Assembly (NCBI GenBank): GCA_015061165.1
Contig: SUXC01000009.1
Coordinates: 1-64,000 of the forward strand
Reading direction: 5' to 3'
DNA: 64,000 nt
From: Bacteroidales bacterium
GTDB lineage: Bacteria; Bacteroidota; Bacteroidia; Bacteroidales; Paludibacteraceae
Shown one piece after another: positions 36,695 through 45,215 of this stretch (position 1 is its first letter; every line of letters starts with the position of its first letter). Below the pieces are notes generated by a model, which worked only from the letters and a program-made list of their open reading frames with translations, was not told where the DNA came from and ran no database searches. The translations under genes and the position numbers were made by a program.

Positions 36695-37921
36695 ATGAAA
36701 CACATTACAACAATCGTAGCAATGCTACTTCTCCTCACCACCAGCGTGAGTGCAGCGAAAGTTAAAACAGGTATCGAAGTTCTTCGCGAGGACGGCTTCA
36801 AAATCCTCGAAGGCAAACGTGTGGGTCTAACCACCAACCCTACGGGTGTAGATAGCCAACTCAAATCCACCATTGACATCCTTTGGGAAGCAGAGAATGT
36901 AAATCTCGTTGCCCTTTACGGTCCAGAACACGGTGTACGCGGTAACGTGCACGCGGGCGACCATGTGGATAACGAAGTCGATCCTAAGACCGGACTGAAA
37001 ATGTATAGCCTCTATGGCAAAACCAGCAAGCCTACCCAAGAAATGATGGATGAGATTGATGTCATGATATACGACATCCAGGACAACGGTTGCCGCAGTT
37101 ACACCTACATCTCCACCCTCGGCAAACTCATGGAGGCATGTATTGAGTTCGACAAGGAGCTCGTAGTCCTTGACCGCCCCAACCCACTTGGTGGCGAGAA
37201 AATCGAAGGTAATGTGGTGGAAGACGGCTACAAGAGTTTTGTCAGCCAATTCCGCATACCTTACGTATATGGTCAGACACCAGGCGAGTTAGCCTTGTAC
37301 CTCAACGCCACCGACTATGAGAACAAATGCAAACTGCACGTCGTAGCCATGAAAGGTTGGAAACGCTCTATGACATGGGACGAGACGGGTCTGGAGTGGA
37401 TTGTGGCTTCCCCACACGTACCACAAGGCAAATCGGCTGTGTTCTATAGCGTAACGGGTATCTTTGGCGAGTTTGGCTATGTCAATATCGGTGTAGGTTA
37501 TACCCTGCCATTCGAGATTATGGGTGCACCATGGATCAACGCCGACAGTTTGGCTACCGCACTCAATGCGCTCCAACTGCCTGGCATTGAGTTCCGTCCT
37601 ATCTACTTCAAGCCCTACTATAGTGTCTTCAAAAGCGAACTCTGTGAGGGTGTACAAATCCATATCCTCGACTATAAGGTAGCCCGCCTCAGCGAGGTGC
37701 AGTTCCTCGTGGTACAAGAGATGATGCGCCTATGGCCTGAGCGCAATTGGTTTGAGCTCTGCAATCAAAAGCGCTTCAATATGTTTGATAAAGTCTGTGG
37801 TACAGGACATATCCGCGAGGCCTTTGGCAAGAACTACCGCTGGGAAGACATCCGCGATTATTGGTACAAAGATGTGGACTGGTACCGCAAAGCAAGTAGC
37901 AAGTATTACCTTTATAAGTAA
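36695..37921 (+). CDS. namZ: Exo-beta-N-acetylmuramidase NamZ-like (DUF1343, GH171)
   Basis: 408 residues from the ATG at 36695, with a signal peptide (KHITTIVAMLLLLTTSVSA). DUF1343 hallmarks: KRVGLTTNPTGVD, VALYGPEHGVRGNVHAGDH, DVMIYDIQDNGCRSYTYIST, LVVLDRPNPLGG and SVTGIFGEFGYVNIGVGYT. NamZ enzymes release terminal MurNAc from peptidoglycan fragments in the periplasm, and Bacteroidota members have been assigned to this activity. Length and motifs are normal. It has its own promoter; the following gene may be separate. Substrate assignment is by family only. Confidence 0.92.
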   Translation: MKHITTIVAMLLLLTTSVSAAKVKTGIEVLREDGFKILEGKRVGLTTNPTGVDSQLKSTIDILWEAENVNLVALYGPEHGVRGNVHAGDHVDNEVDPKTGLKMYSLYGKTSKPTQEMMDEIDVMIYDIQDNGCRSYTYISTLGKLMEACIEFDKELVVLDRPNPLGGEKIEGNVVEDGYKSFVSQFRIPYVYGQTPGELALYLNATDYENKCKLHVVAMKGWKRSMTWDETGLEWIVASPHVPQGKSAVFYSVTGIFGEFGYVNIGVGYTLPFEIMGAPWINADSLATALNALQLPGIEFRPIYFKPYYSVFKSELCEGVQIHILDYKVARLSEVQFLVVQEMMRLWPERNWFELCNQKRFNMFDKVCGTGHIREAFGKNYRWEDIRDYWYKDVDWYRKASSKYYLYK

Positions 37922-38020
37922 TAGTTTAAAGTTTAGAGTTTAAAGTTTAAAGGCCAGGCGGCAAAGCCGCATATCCCGTGCCTTTACACTTTACACCTTA
38001 CACTATACACCCTACACCTC
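37922..38020. repeat. GTTTAAAGTTTAGAG and ACACTTTACACC simple-repeat words
   Basis: The 106-bp gap holds AGTTTAAAGTTTAGAGTTTA (related words at 21802-21819 and 34327-34351) and then ACACTTTACACCTTACACTA plus CACCCTACACC. There is no promoter consensus. Confidence 0.75.
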
Positions 38021-38027
38021 AAGAACA

Positions 38028-40814
38028 ATGAAACGATACATCGAACGACTGGCGTGGGGAACCGATGCAGGTTTCTACCGTCTTATTCCTCAAGAAGTAC
38101 TCCACCCTGCCACTGAGCAGGACATTCAGGCCATCATAGCTCGCGCACACAAGGAGGGTAAACACATCACCTTCCGTGCTGCGGGTACCAGCCTTAGCGG
38201 ACAAGCCATCAGCGATAGCCTGCTTGTGGTATGTGGCAAGAAATGGGAGCAATATACCATTGGAAAAGATGCCCAGACTATCACCCTGCAACCGGGTATT
38301 GTGGGGCAACGCGTAAACGAGATTCTCCGTCCATACGGCAAGTATTTTTCGCCCGACCCTGCCAGCCTCAAATCGGCTATGGTAGGAGGCATCGTGATGA
38401 ACAATGCCAGTGGTATGTGTTGCGGTGTACATGCCAATAGCTATCGTGTATTAAAATCGGTGCGTATCATTCTTCCTGATGGCACATTGCTTGACACGGG
38501 CGACCCTAAGAACCGTGCCGCTTTTGCCATGAGTCATCCACAGTTCCTGCGCAAGATTGAGGAGTTGCGCGACCAAACACGTCGCAACCCTGCCCTCGTG
38601 GAACGAATCAAACGCAAATATAGCATTAAGAACGTCACAGGCTTGACCATACTGCCGTTCGTGGAGTATGACGACCCATTCGATATTATTGCCCACCTCA
38701 TGGTGGGTAGCGAAGGCACATTGGCGTTCCTATCATCTATCACTGTCACTACTGCCGACATCACACCTTTCTCCGCATCGGCATTATTGCTCTTCCCTAC
38801 TACCAAGTCTGCCTGCGAAGCCATCACGGAGATGAAGACTACAGGCATGCTCTCTGCTGCCGAATTCTTCGACCGCAAAGCCATGCAAACGGTCGAGAAA
38901 GACTTCCCCGAACTACAAGACCTACCCGCTGATGCAGGAGCCGTACTTATCCGCACCGATGCTTCCACACCCGAGGAATTGGAGAAAAAGAACAACACCC
39001 TGCAAAAGGTACTGAATAGCTACACTCTCTGCCAAGAGGCTGCCTTCACCAGCGACCCTGCTCTTACCAGCAAGTATTGGGCTATGCGTAGCGGTATCTT
39101 CCCTGCTGTGGGTGGAACACGCGAAGTGGGAACTACTTGCCTCATCGAGGATATTGCCTTCCCTATCGAGCACTTGGCTCAGGCTACACTCGACTTGCAA
39201 CAGCTCTTCCGCGAGCACAACTACCCCGAGGCGGTTATCTACGGTCACGCACTCGAAGGCAACTACCACTTTATCCTCAACCAACGTTTCGACACACCCG
39301 AGGCTATTCAGCAATATGACCGCATGATGCGTGCTGTCGTGGATCTGGTGGTGGACAAATACCACGGTTCGCTCAAGGCCGAGCACGGTACGGGTCGCAA
39401 CATGGCACCTTTTGTGCGTCGCGAATGGGGCGACGATGCCTACCAACTCATGTGCGAAGTGAAGCAGCTCTTCGACCCACACAATATCATGAACCCAGGC
39501 GTTATCTTCAACGAAGACCCTCAATCCTACTTACAACATATCAAGCCATGTCCTAAGGTGCATGAGATGATTGACCGTTGCATCGAATGTGGTTTCTGCG
39601 AGGTCAATTGCGTGGCATGCGGTTTTGCTTTATCCAGTCGCCAGCGTATTGTTGTGCAACGCGAAATGAAACGATTAGAGGAGGCAACGCTCCAGGGCGA
39701 CGAAGCAACAAAGCGAGAGGCTAAGCAACTGCTCAAACAACTGCGCAAGGATTTTGCGCACCTTGGTCGCGACCTTTGCGCAGGCGACGGACTATGCTCC
39801 ACCTCCTGTCCTATCAAGATCAACGTAGGCGACTATATCCACCTCGTGCGCGAACACGATATGGGCAACGCAGGCAAAGCCATTGGCTATTGGGCAGGCA
39901 AGAACCTCGCCACTATTGGCAAGGCGCTCACCCCTATCTTAGGAGTAGCCAATGTAGCCAAGAGCATTATCGGAGATAAACTCACCACCCTTGCAGGCAA
40001 GGCTATGCACTACGGTTCGGGCAGATTAGTCCCACTGTGGACACCATCACTGCCCAAACCTGTTCGCCAAAAAGACATTGCGACAGCCAAGGATTATGGT
40101 GCTGTCCACGGACTCAAAGGACTGCAAGACAAGCGCGTGGTATATTTCCCATCCTGCCTCAACCAACGACTCAGTACAGCCGACAAGCCACTCATCAACG
40201 ATATGACCGAACTGCTCAACAAGGCTGGCTTCGAAGTCATTTTCCCTGCCAACATGGAGAACCTATGTTGCGGTACTATTTGGGAGAGCAAGGGCATGCC
40301 CGACGAGGCACAACGCAAGGCTGCTGAGCTCGAACTCGCATTGCTCAAGGCCAGCGAGAACGGCCGTTTCCCTGTCCTTTGCGATCAAAGTCCATGTCTG
40401 CACCGTATGCGCCATACCATGCAACACTTGCACCTCTACGAGCCTGCCGAGTTCATTGATAAGTTCGTACTTAGCGAATTGGAAATCACGCCATTAGATG
40501 CTTGTATTGCGGTGCATATCACTTGCTCTACCCGCCAGATGGGCTTGGCTGACACTCTCGTGCGCGTAGCGCGTGCGTGTGCTAATAAGGTATTAGTACC
40601 AGAGGAGATTGGCTGCTGCGCGTTCGCGGGCGACAAGGGCTTCACCAAACCCGAGCTCAACGAATGGGCACTACGCAAACTCAAACCACAAATCCAGAAA
40701 GCAGGTGCCACTATGGGTATCAGCAATTCTCGTACATGCGAGATTGGTCTCAGCACCCATTCTGGTATTGAGTATCACAGTATCGCCCATCTTGTAAACC
40801 TTGTAAGCAAATAA
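38028..40814 (+). CDS. FAD-linked oxidase fused to Fe-S/CCG domain (D-lactate or 2-hydroxyacid dehydrogenase type)
   Basis: 928 residues. The N-terminal half is a FAD_binding_4/FAD-oxidase_C flavoprotein: ITFRAAGTSLSGQAISD, FSPDPASLKSAMVGGIVMNN, VGSEGTLAFL, IYGHALEGNYHFI and LKAEHGTGRNMAPFVRREWG. A ferredoxin-like module follows with CIECGFCEVNCVACGF and CAGDGLCSTSCP (about residues 520-600). The C-terminal heterodisulfide-reductase-type CCG domains contain ENLCCGTIWESKG and IGCCAFAGDKGF. Such fusions (GlcD plus GlpC/LldE in one chain) oxidise D-lactate or D-2-hydroxy acids and pass electrons to the quinone pool. D-lactate is the likeliest substrate but is inferred. Confidence 0.9.
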   Translation: MKRYIERLAWGTDAGFYRLIPQEVLHPATEQDIQAIIARAHKEGKHITFRAAGTSLSGQAISDSLLVVCGKKWEQYTIGKDAQTITLQPGIVGQRVNEILRPYGKYFSPDPASLKSAMVGGIVMNNASGMCCGVHANSYRVLKSVRIILPDGTLLDTGDPKNRAAFAMSHPQFLRKIEELRDQTRRNPALVERIKRKYSIKNVTGLTILPFVEYDDPFDIIAHLMVGSEGTLAFLSSITVTTADITPFSASALLLFPTTKSACEAITEMKTTGMLSAAEFFDRKAMQTVEKDFPELQDLPADAGAVLIRTDASTPEELEKKNNTLQKVLNSYTLCQEAAFTSDPALTSKYWAMRSGIFPAVGGTREVGTTCLIEDIAFPIEHLAQATLDLQQLFREHNYPEAVIYGHALEGNYHFILNQRFDTPEAIQQYDRMMRAVVDLVVDKYHGSLKAEHGTGRNMAPFVRREWGDDAYQLMCEVKQLFDPHNIMNPGVIFNEDPQSYLQHIKPCPKVHEMIDRCIECGFCEVNCVACGFALSSRQRIVVQREMKRLEEATLQGDEATKREAKQLLKQLRKDFAHLGRDLCAGDGLCSTSCPIKINVGDYIHLVREHDMGNAGKAIGYWAGKNLATIGKALTPILGVANVAKSIIGDKLTTLAGKAMHYGSGRLVPLWTPSLPKPVRQKDIATAKDYGAVHGLKGLQDKRVVYFPSCLNQRLSTADKPLINDMTELLNKAGFEVIFPANMENLCCGTIWESKGMPDEAQRKAAELELALLKASENGRFPVLCDQSPCLHRMRHTMQHLHLYEPAEFIDKFVLSELEITPLDACIAVHITCSTRQMGLADTLVRVARACANKVLVPEEIGCCAFAGDKGFTKPELNEWALRKLKPQIQKAGATMGISNSRTCEIGLSTHSGIEYHSIAHLVNLVSK

Positions 40815-40821
40815 CTTTTAC

Positions 40822-40914
40822 ATCGGACTCCCGACTCCCGATTCCGCCATTCGGACTCCCGACTCCCGATTCCTGATTCCGCCAATCGGACTCCCGACTC
40901 CCGACTCCCGAAAC
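40822..40914. repeat. GGACTCCCGACTCCCGATTC repeat tract
   Basis: 93 bp of imperfect CGGACTCCCGACTCCCGATT units, the longest tract of this word in the window. It fills almost the whole gap between the dehydrogenase and CYTH genes. Relatives lie at 11237-11277 and 47523-47586 and inside priA. Confidence 0.9.
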
Positions 40915-40918
40915 TACC

Positions 40919-41437
40919 ATGCCCAACATCGAAATTGAACGCAAGTTCCTCGTATTGAACGAGGACTACAAGCAACTGGCTACCAGCAAGTACACCATCA
41001 TCCAAGGCTATATATGCAAGGACGCAGGGCGCACTGTGCGCGTGCGAATACGAACCAACGACGACGGTTCTTCTGTCGCTTTCTTGACCATCAAATCCAA
41101 GCCCAACGCGATGGGCTTCTCTCGCTTCGAGTGGGAAAAGGAGATTGACCCAAGCGATGCCAAGCAGCTCATCCATCTCTGCCTCCCTGGCGTAATCGAG
41201 AAAACCCGTTGGCTCATCCCTGCCACTCCCCCATCGCCAATAGCCAATAACCAATCGCCAATCGCCACTCCCCCATCACCCCACCTCACTTGGGAGGTCG
41301 ATGAGTTCCACGGTCGTTTGGCAGGGTTAGTCATCGCAGAACTCGAGTTGGAGAGCGAAGACCAGGCTTTCGAAAAATTGAGTTTCGTGGGCGAAGAAGT
41401 AACGGGAAATCCGCGCTATTACAACGCAAATATGTAA
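40919..41437 (+). CDS. CYTH-domain protein (triphosphate tunnel metalloenzyme family) with a repeat-encoded insertion
   Basis: 172 residues. The signature EIERKFLV is at the start, followed by VRVRIRTNDDGS, LTIKSKP and WEVDEFHGRLAGLVIAELEL, which form the charged tunnel that binds triphosphate and metal. Related short CYTH proteins hydrolyse tripolyphosphate or act as adenylate/thiamine-triphosphate enzymes; the specific activity is unknown. Between KTRWLIP and LTWEVDEF, where relatives have a tight turn, there is an extra segment (ATPPSPIANNQSPIATPPSP) encoded by the CCAATCGCCAAT repeat at 41224-41288. It is in frame and would lengthen a beta-hairpin loop, so activity may be kept. Confidence 0.9.
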   Translation: MPNIEIERKFLVLNEDYKQLATSKYTIIQGYICKDAGRTVRVRIRTNDDGSSVAFLTIKSKPNAMGFSRFEWEKEIDPSDAKQLIHLCLPGVIEKTRWLIPATPPSPIANNQSPIATPPSPHLTWEVDEFHGRLAGLVIAELELESEDQAFEKLSFVGEEVTGNPRYYNANM

Positions 41438-41496
41438 GAAATGCACTTTTTTTGCCTAAAAATCAAAATAAATTTGGTCAATTCAATAAAAAGTTG

Positions 41497-41505
41497 TAAT
41501 TTTGC
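41497..41505 (+). promoter_or_regulatory. Promoter of the PpiD-like gene
   Basis: TAATTTTGC, with TTTGG at 41473-41477 about 20 nt upstream. The leader is about 50 nt. Confidence 0.82.
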
Positions 41506-41561
41506 AGGTCATTTTGGCGTAGAGTACGCAAAACAACAGAAATAAATAACAATAAAATATT

Positions 41562-43571
41562 ATGACAACATTACAAAGAATTAGAAATCACGGCATTATC
41601 CTGCTCGTTGTAGTAGGTATTGCTATGTTGGCGTTCATTTTGGGCGACTTTTTGAACTCGGGTAGTAGTTTTTTCAATCGTAACCGCGAGAATGTGGGTG
41701 TGATTGCTGGTCACAAGGTTCACTATACCGAGTATGAGGCTGCAAAAGACCAATTGACCGAAGTGTACAAAATCGAAAGTGGCAGCAACGACATCAACGA
41801 AGAACTGACCATCCAAATCCGCAACCAAGTTTGGCAAATGCTTTTGATGGATTATACACTCCGCGAGCAAGCAGGCAAGATTGGTATGGATGTTACGGCT
41901 GATGAGCTCAGCGAGTTGTGCATTGGTGCTAACCCTCACCAACTCATTCGCCAACGTCGCGCTTTCTACGATGAGACTGGCAACTTCAACCGCTTTGCAC
42001 TCATCAATTTCCTCAACTCTATCTCTCAAGAGGCTGAGACTGCCGAGCAAGCTGCTAATATGCAACAAGCCAAGAACTATTGGATGTATTGGGAGAACGC
42101 AGTACGCCTCACCCACCTCCAAGAGAAGTATGTGGACTTGCTCAGCAAGTTGGTGACTGCCAACAATTTAGATGCTAAATATGCGTTCGAGGCAACTCAA
42201 ACCAGCACCAACGTTGAGTTCGTTGAGAAACCATATTTCGCTGTGGCTGATTCATTGGTTAAGGTTACCGAGTCTGACATCAAGAAACTCTACAACGTTC
42301 AAAAAGAGCAATACAAACGCACTCCTAACCGTTCTATCGTATACGTAAGCTTCCCTATCGAGCCATCCGAGGCTGACAATGCCGAGGTTAAGAGACTCAT
42401 GGAGAGCCTTGAGAGCGATTTCCAAACTAAGGAGGACATCACCGCTGTGGTAAACGGCAACTCCGATGTTTTGTACGACGGACGCGACTATTCTGAGACC
42501 ACTATCCCTGCTGAGTATAAGGAATTTGCGTTTGGCAAGGGTGCTAAGAAAGGTCAATTCACCGAACTCACTTTTGCTGATGGCACCTATTCTATGGCTC
42601 GTATCATGGATTGTGGCTATAACAAGTCTGACTCTGTGCAACTCGTTCTCGTGGCTAACGATGACAATACTGAGGACGTAGAACTCGGTTGGTTTGAGGC
42701 ACACGAGCTGCAAAAGGCTATCGCTGACCCTGCTTTCGCAGGCAAAAAAGGCAGCCAATTCACCGTTTCTACAGGTATGGGCGAGCAAACATTCAAGATT
42801 GCTGACAAGAGCAAACCTACTCCAAAGGTTAAGTTGGCTATCCTCAGCCGTAAGGTTACTCCAAGCAGCAAGACATACGGCTTGCTCTACAACGAGGCTA
42901 AGCAATTCATTGTTAATAACAATACCGTTGAACTTCTCCGTCAAACGGCTCAAGAGCAAGGTTTGAGCGTTACTCCTGCTTTTGGTTTGGACGCTAATGC
43001 AGATAAGATCAACGACCTCAAGAATAGCCGTCCTATCGTTCGTTGGGCGTTCGAGGCTACTGAGGGTCAATTGAGCGATGTCTTCGAGTGTGGCGAGCAA
43101 TTTATTGTGGCTGCTTTGACCGAGGTAAACGATGGCGACTATCGTTCTCTTGAGGAGGTTCGTATGGAATTGACCATGCAGGCTACTTCTGACAAGAAGG
43201 CTGACTACCTGATGGCGCAACTCAAGGACGTAAACACGTTGGAGGCTGCTGCTGAGTTGTGGGGTGCTGAGATTCAAACGGCTGAGAATGTCACTTTGGC
43301 ATCTACTCGTTTGGGTGCAGCAGGCATCGAGCCAGCTGTTGTGGGTGCAGCATTGGCATTGGAGAGCAATGCTACTTCTGCTCCTGTTAAGGGTAATGCA
43401 GGTGTGTATATGGTTCGCATTGGCGAGAAGACTGTGACTGAAGGCGAGTTGAATGCTGAGCAAGAGATCAGCAATTTGAACATGCGTACCTCTTATACGG
43501 TTCCTTACCAAGCGATGGCTTTGATTGAGGAGAACGCAGAGGTAGAGGACAACCGCGCACGTTTCCAATAA
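41562..43571 (+). CDS. PpiD/SurA-like periplasmic peptidyl-prolyl isomerase (foldase)
   Basis: 669 residues. One N-terminal membrane span (IILLVVVGIAMLAFILGDFL) anchors a periplasmic body. A SurA_N-type chaperone region (about 40-230) begins with NVGVIAGHKVHYTEYEAAKD. The parvulin-like core is degenerate (LGWFEAHELQKAIADPAFAG). A second substrate-binding half follows. Bacteroidales PpiD-type foldases assist secreted and outer-membrane proteins; whether isomerase activity remains is doubtful given the weak parvulin motif. It has its own promoter and terminator. Confidence 0.88.
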   Translation: MTTLQRIRNHGIILLVVVGIAMLAFILGDFLNSGSSFFNRNRENVGVIAGHKVHYTEYEAAKDQLTEVYKIESGSNDINEELTIQIRNQVWQMLLMDYTLREQAGKIGMDVTADELSELCIGANPHQLIRQRRAFYDETGNFNRFALINFLNSISQEAETAEQAANMQQAKNYWMYWENAVRLTHLQEKYVDLLSKLVTANNLDAKYAFEATQTSTNVEFVEKPYFAVADSLVKVTESDIKKLYNVQKEQYKRTPNRSIVYVSFPIEPSEADNAEVKRLMESLESDFQTKEDITAVVNGNSDVLYDGRDYSETTIPAEYKEFAFGKGAKKGQFTELTFADGTYSMARIMDCGYNKSDSVQLVLVANDDNTEDVELGWFEAHELQKAIADPAFAGKKGSQFTVSTGMGEQTFKIADKSKPTPKVKLAILSRKVTPSSKTYGLLYNEAKQFIVNNNTVELLRQTAQEQGLSVTPAFGLDANADKINDLKNSRPIVRWAFEATEGQLSDVFECGEQFIVAALTEVNDGDYRSLEEVRMELTMQATSDKKADYLMAQLKDVNTLEAAAELWGAEIQTAENVTLASTRLGAAGIEPAVVGAALALESNATSAPVKGNAGVYMVRIGEKTVTEGELNAEQEISNLNMRTSYTVPYQAMALIEENAEVEDNRARFQ

Positions 43572-43637
43572 TCCGCAAATAATCGAATCCTGTAAATATT
43601 CGAATCTATATCGTTGAATTAGATTCATCGATCAACA

Positions 43638-43670
43638 GAGAGTGTGTCATTCCGACACACTCTTTTTTTT
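43638..43670 (+). terminator. Rho-independent terminator
   Basis: AGAGTGTGTC and GACACACTCT form a 10-bp stem with loop ATTCC, followed by TTTTTTTT. Confidence 0.95.
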
Positions 43671-43729
43671 ATCCACCTCTTGCCTCCGCCCTTTGAAGCA
43701 TGATCTTTCCTGATGTTATTTGAGTTGTT

Positions 43730-44383
43730 GTGAATATAGTTCCGTTCCTTGACACCATCATCACACCTGCTGCGCTATGGCATTGCACTACCGCAGACCC
43801 AATGTTGGAAGCACGCTATGGTGTACCACACAAAGCACGCTATATCGAGGTAACCAATGGCGAACTGACTAAACAAGCCATGAAGTATATCGCCAAGAAT
43901 AGTGGCACCGTAGAAGTCCTTGACCTCTCCGCTGCTACTAACACAACTTTGCCATTGGGCGCATTGCTCAACAGCTACCGCTTATCCACCCTTTATCTAC
44001 CCGAGCAGATTGAGGTCATCCCAGAGATGTTGGCAGAGGGTTGTCATAGCCTTGCGGAGATTCTCATTCCTGCCAATGTTACGGAGATAGGCAACTATGC
44101 TTTTGCAGGTTGTACCAATGTATGGCGTATGACGGTAGAGGCTGTTCTGCCACCAAAAGTATATGACAAGACCTTTGATGGCATTGACCGCAGCATTTCT
44201 CTCATCGTACCTGCGGGCAGTGAGGAACTCTACCGCCAAGCCGAGTATTGGAAAGAGTTTTTTATTGAGAACACCAATAACCAATCGCCAAAATCCAATT
44301 GCCAAAAGATCCTCCACGAAGACCATATCCTCATCCTCCGCGAAGGCAAGGTATATACCACCATGGGACAATTGGTAAAATAG
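43730..44383 (+). pseudogene. Truncated LRR_5 surface-protein gene keeping the C-terminal module
   Basis: 217 codons from a GTG at 43730; an in-frame stop at 43721 closes the frame just upstream. There is no signal peptide, unlike all other proteins in the window with this ending, and no promoter. The protein holds only two or three LRR_5-like repeats (SLAEILIPANVTEIGNYAFA) and ends in the shared module (CQKILHEDHILILREGKVYT). The linker before it is encoded by the CCAATCGCCAAAATCCAATT repeat. The simplest reading is the 3' remnant of a larger BspA-type gene; a functional cytoplasmic protein is less likely. Confidence 0.6.
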
Positions 44384-44497
44384 TAAAGAATAGTAAAACT
44401 TAACTGAGTATTACCACATAATTTGCATATACCCAAAAAAGTATAGCGCCCTTATCATAAAAAACTTTCGGCAGACTTTTCACAAAGAATAAGCCCC

Positions 44498-45202
44498 TTA
44501 CTCCCTCACGGTGATGTGAAAACAGGCCTGCTTGTATTCGTACTTAACATAGATACGACCAGCACGCTGTTCGTTGAGAAGGACTTGACCAAGAACGAGT
44601 TTGAGATTATCTTGATGCATATACTCGCGTGTGCGCGTTACTTTATTAAAACGAAAGTATGCCAAGTCAAAGGTGGTGCCATAGTTGTGGCAAGAATTAG
44701 TGGTAGCATTGATGTTACCACTTTTTTGTAGTCGTTTTATATCCTCCTTAGTACGAAGCACACTCGTAACATAAAACTGATAATGAGGCAATCCATTGCG
44801 TTGCAAAATATCAGCAAAGCCCTCGCCTATACGCTCCAATTCCTCCGCCGCAGCAGGCACCAGATACGGAATAGAATGGGTCAGCGAATCCACAATATAA
44901 TTGTCGTTGCTCTCGATACGCTTCAACTGGCTGCGCATACGCACTGCCTCTTGGCGATTCTGCGGAGGTGTTGCCAAACCAATCGCTTTTGCTGCCTGCT
45001 CCTGCTTGGCTTGAGTGTCATTGAACTTTTGCTTATAACTGAAAGTACGACCAGGGTAGGATACCATGGTGTCCTCGATGAGGGTATCGGGAGTTGAGAG
45101 TCGAGAATCCGATTTGCCGCCACAAGCAGACAAAACAAAGATTAGTCCCGCCAACAGCAGGACTAATCTTATGTTCAATAGGTGTTCAATCTGGTTCAAC
45201 AT
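44498..45202 (-). CDS. DUF5715-family lipoprotein, related to M15 D,D-peptidases
   Basis: 234 residues. Lipoprotein signal LLLAGLIFVLSACGG (lipobox LSAC, Cys about 27). The C-terminal half carries a metal-site-like pattern: FYVTSVLRTKEDIKRLQ, then NSCHNYGTTFDLAYFRF (His and Asp) and CFHITVRE (His), which resembles the SxHxxGxAxD and HxH ligands of M15 carboxypeptidases. It may trim peptidoglycan stem peptides from the outer-membrane side. It follows cysS by 13 bp and may be read with it. Confidence 0.8.
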   Translation of the reverse strand: MLNQIEHLLNIRLVLLLAGLIFVLSACGGKSDSRLSTPDTLIEDTMVSYPGRTFSYKQKFNDTQAKQEQAAKAIGLATPPQNRQEAVRMRSQLKRIESNDNYIVDSLTHSIPYLVPAAAEELERIGEGFADILQRNGLPHYQFYVTSVLRTKEDIKRLQKSGNINATTNSCHNYGTTFDLAYFRFNKVTRTREYMHQDNLKLVLGQVLLNEQRAGRIYVKYEYKQACFHITVRE

Positions 45203-45215
45203 TGTTCAATATTGC

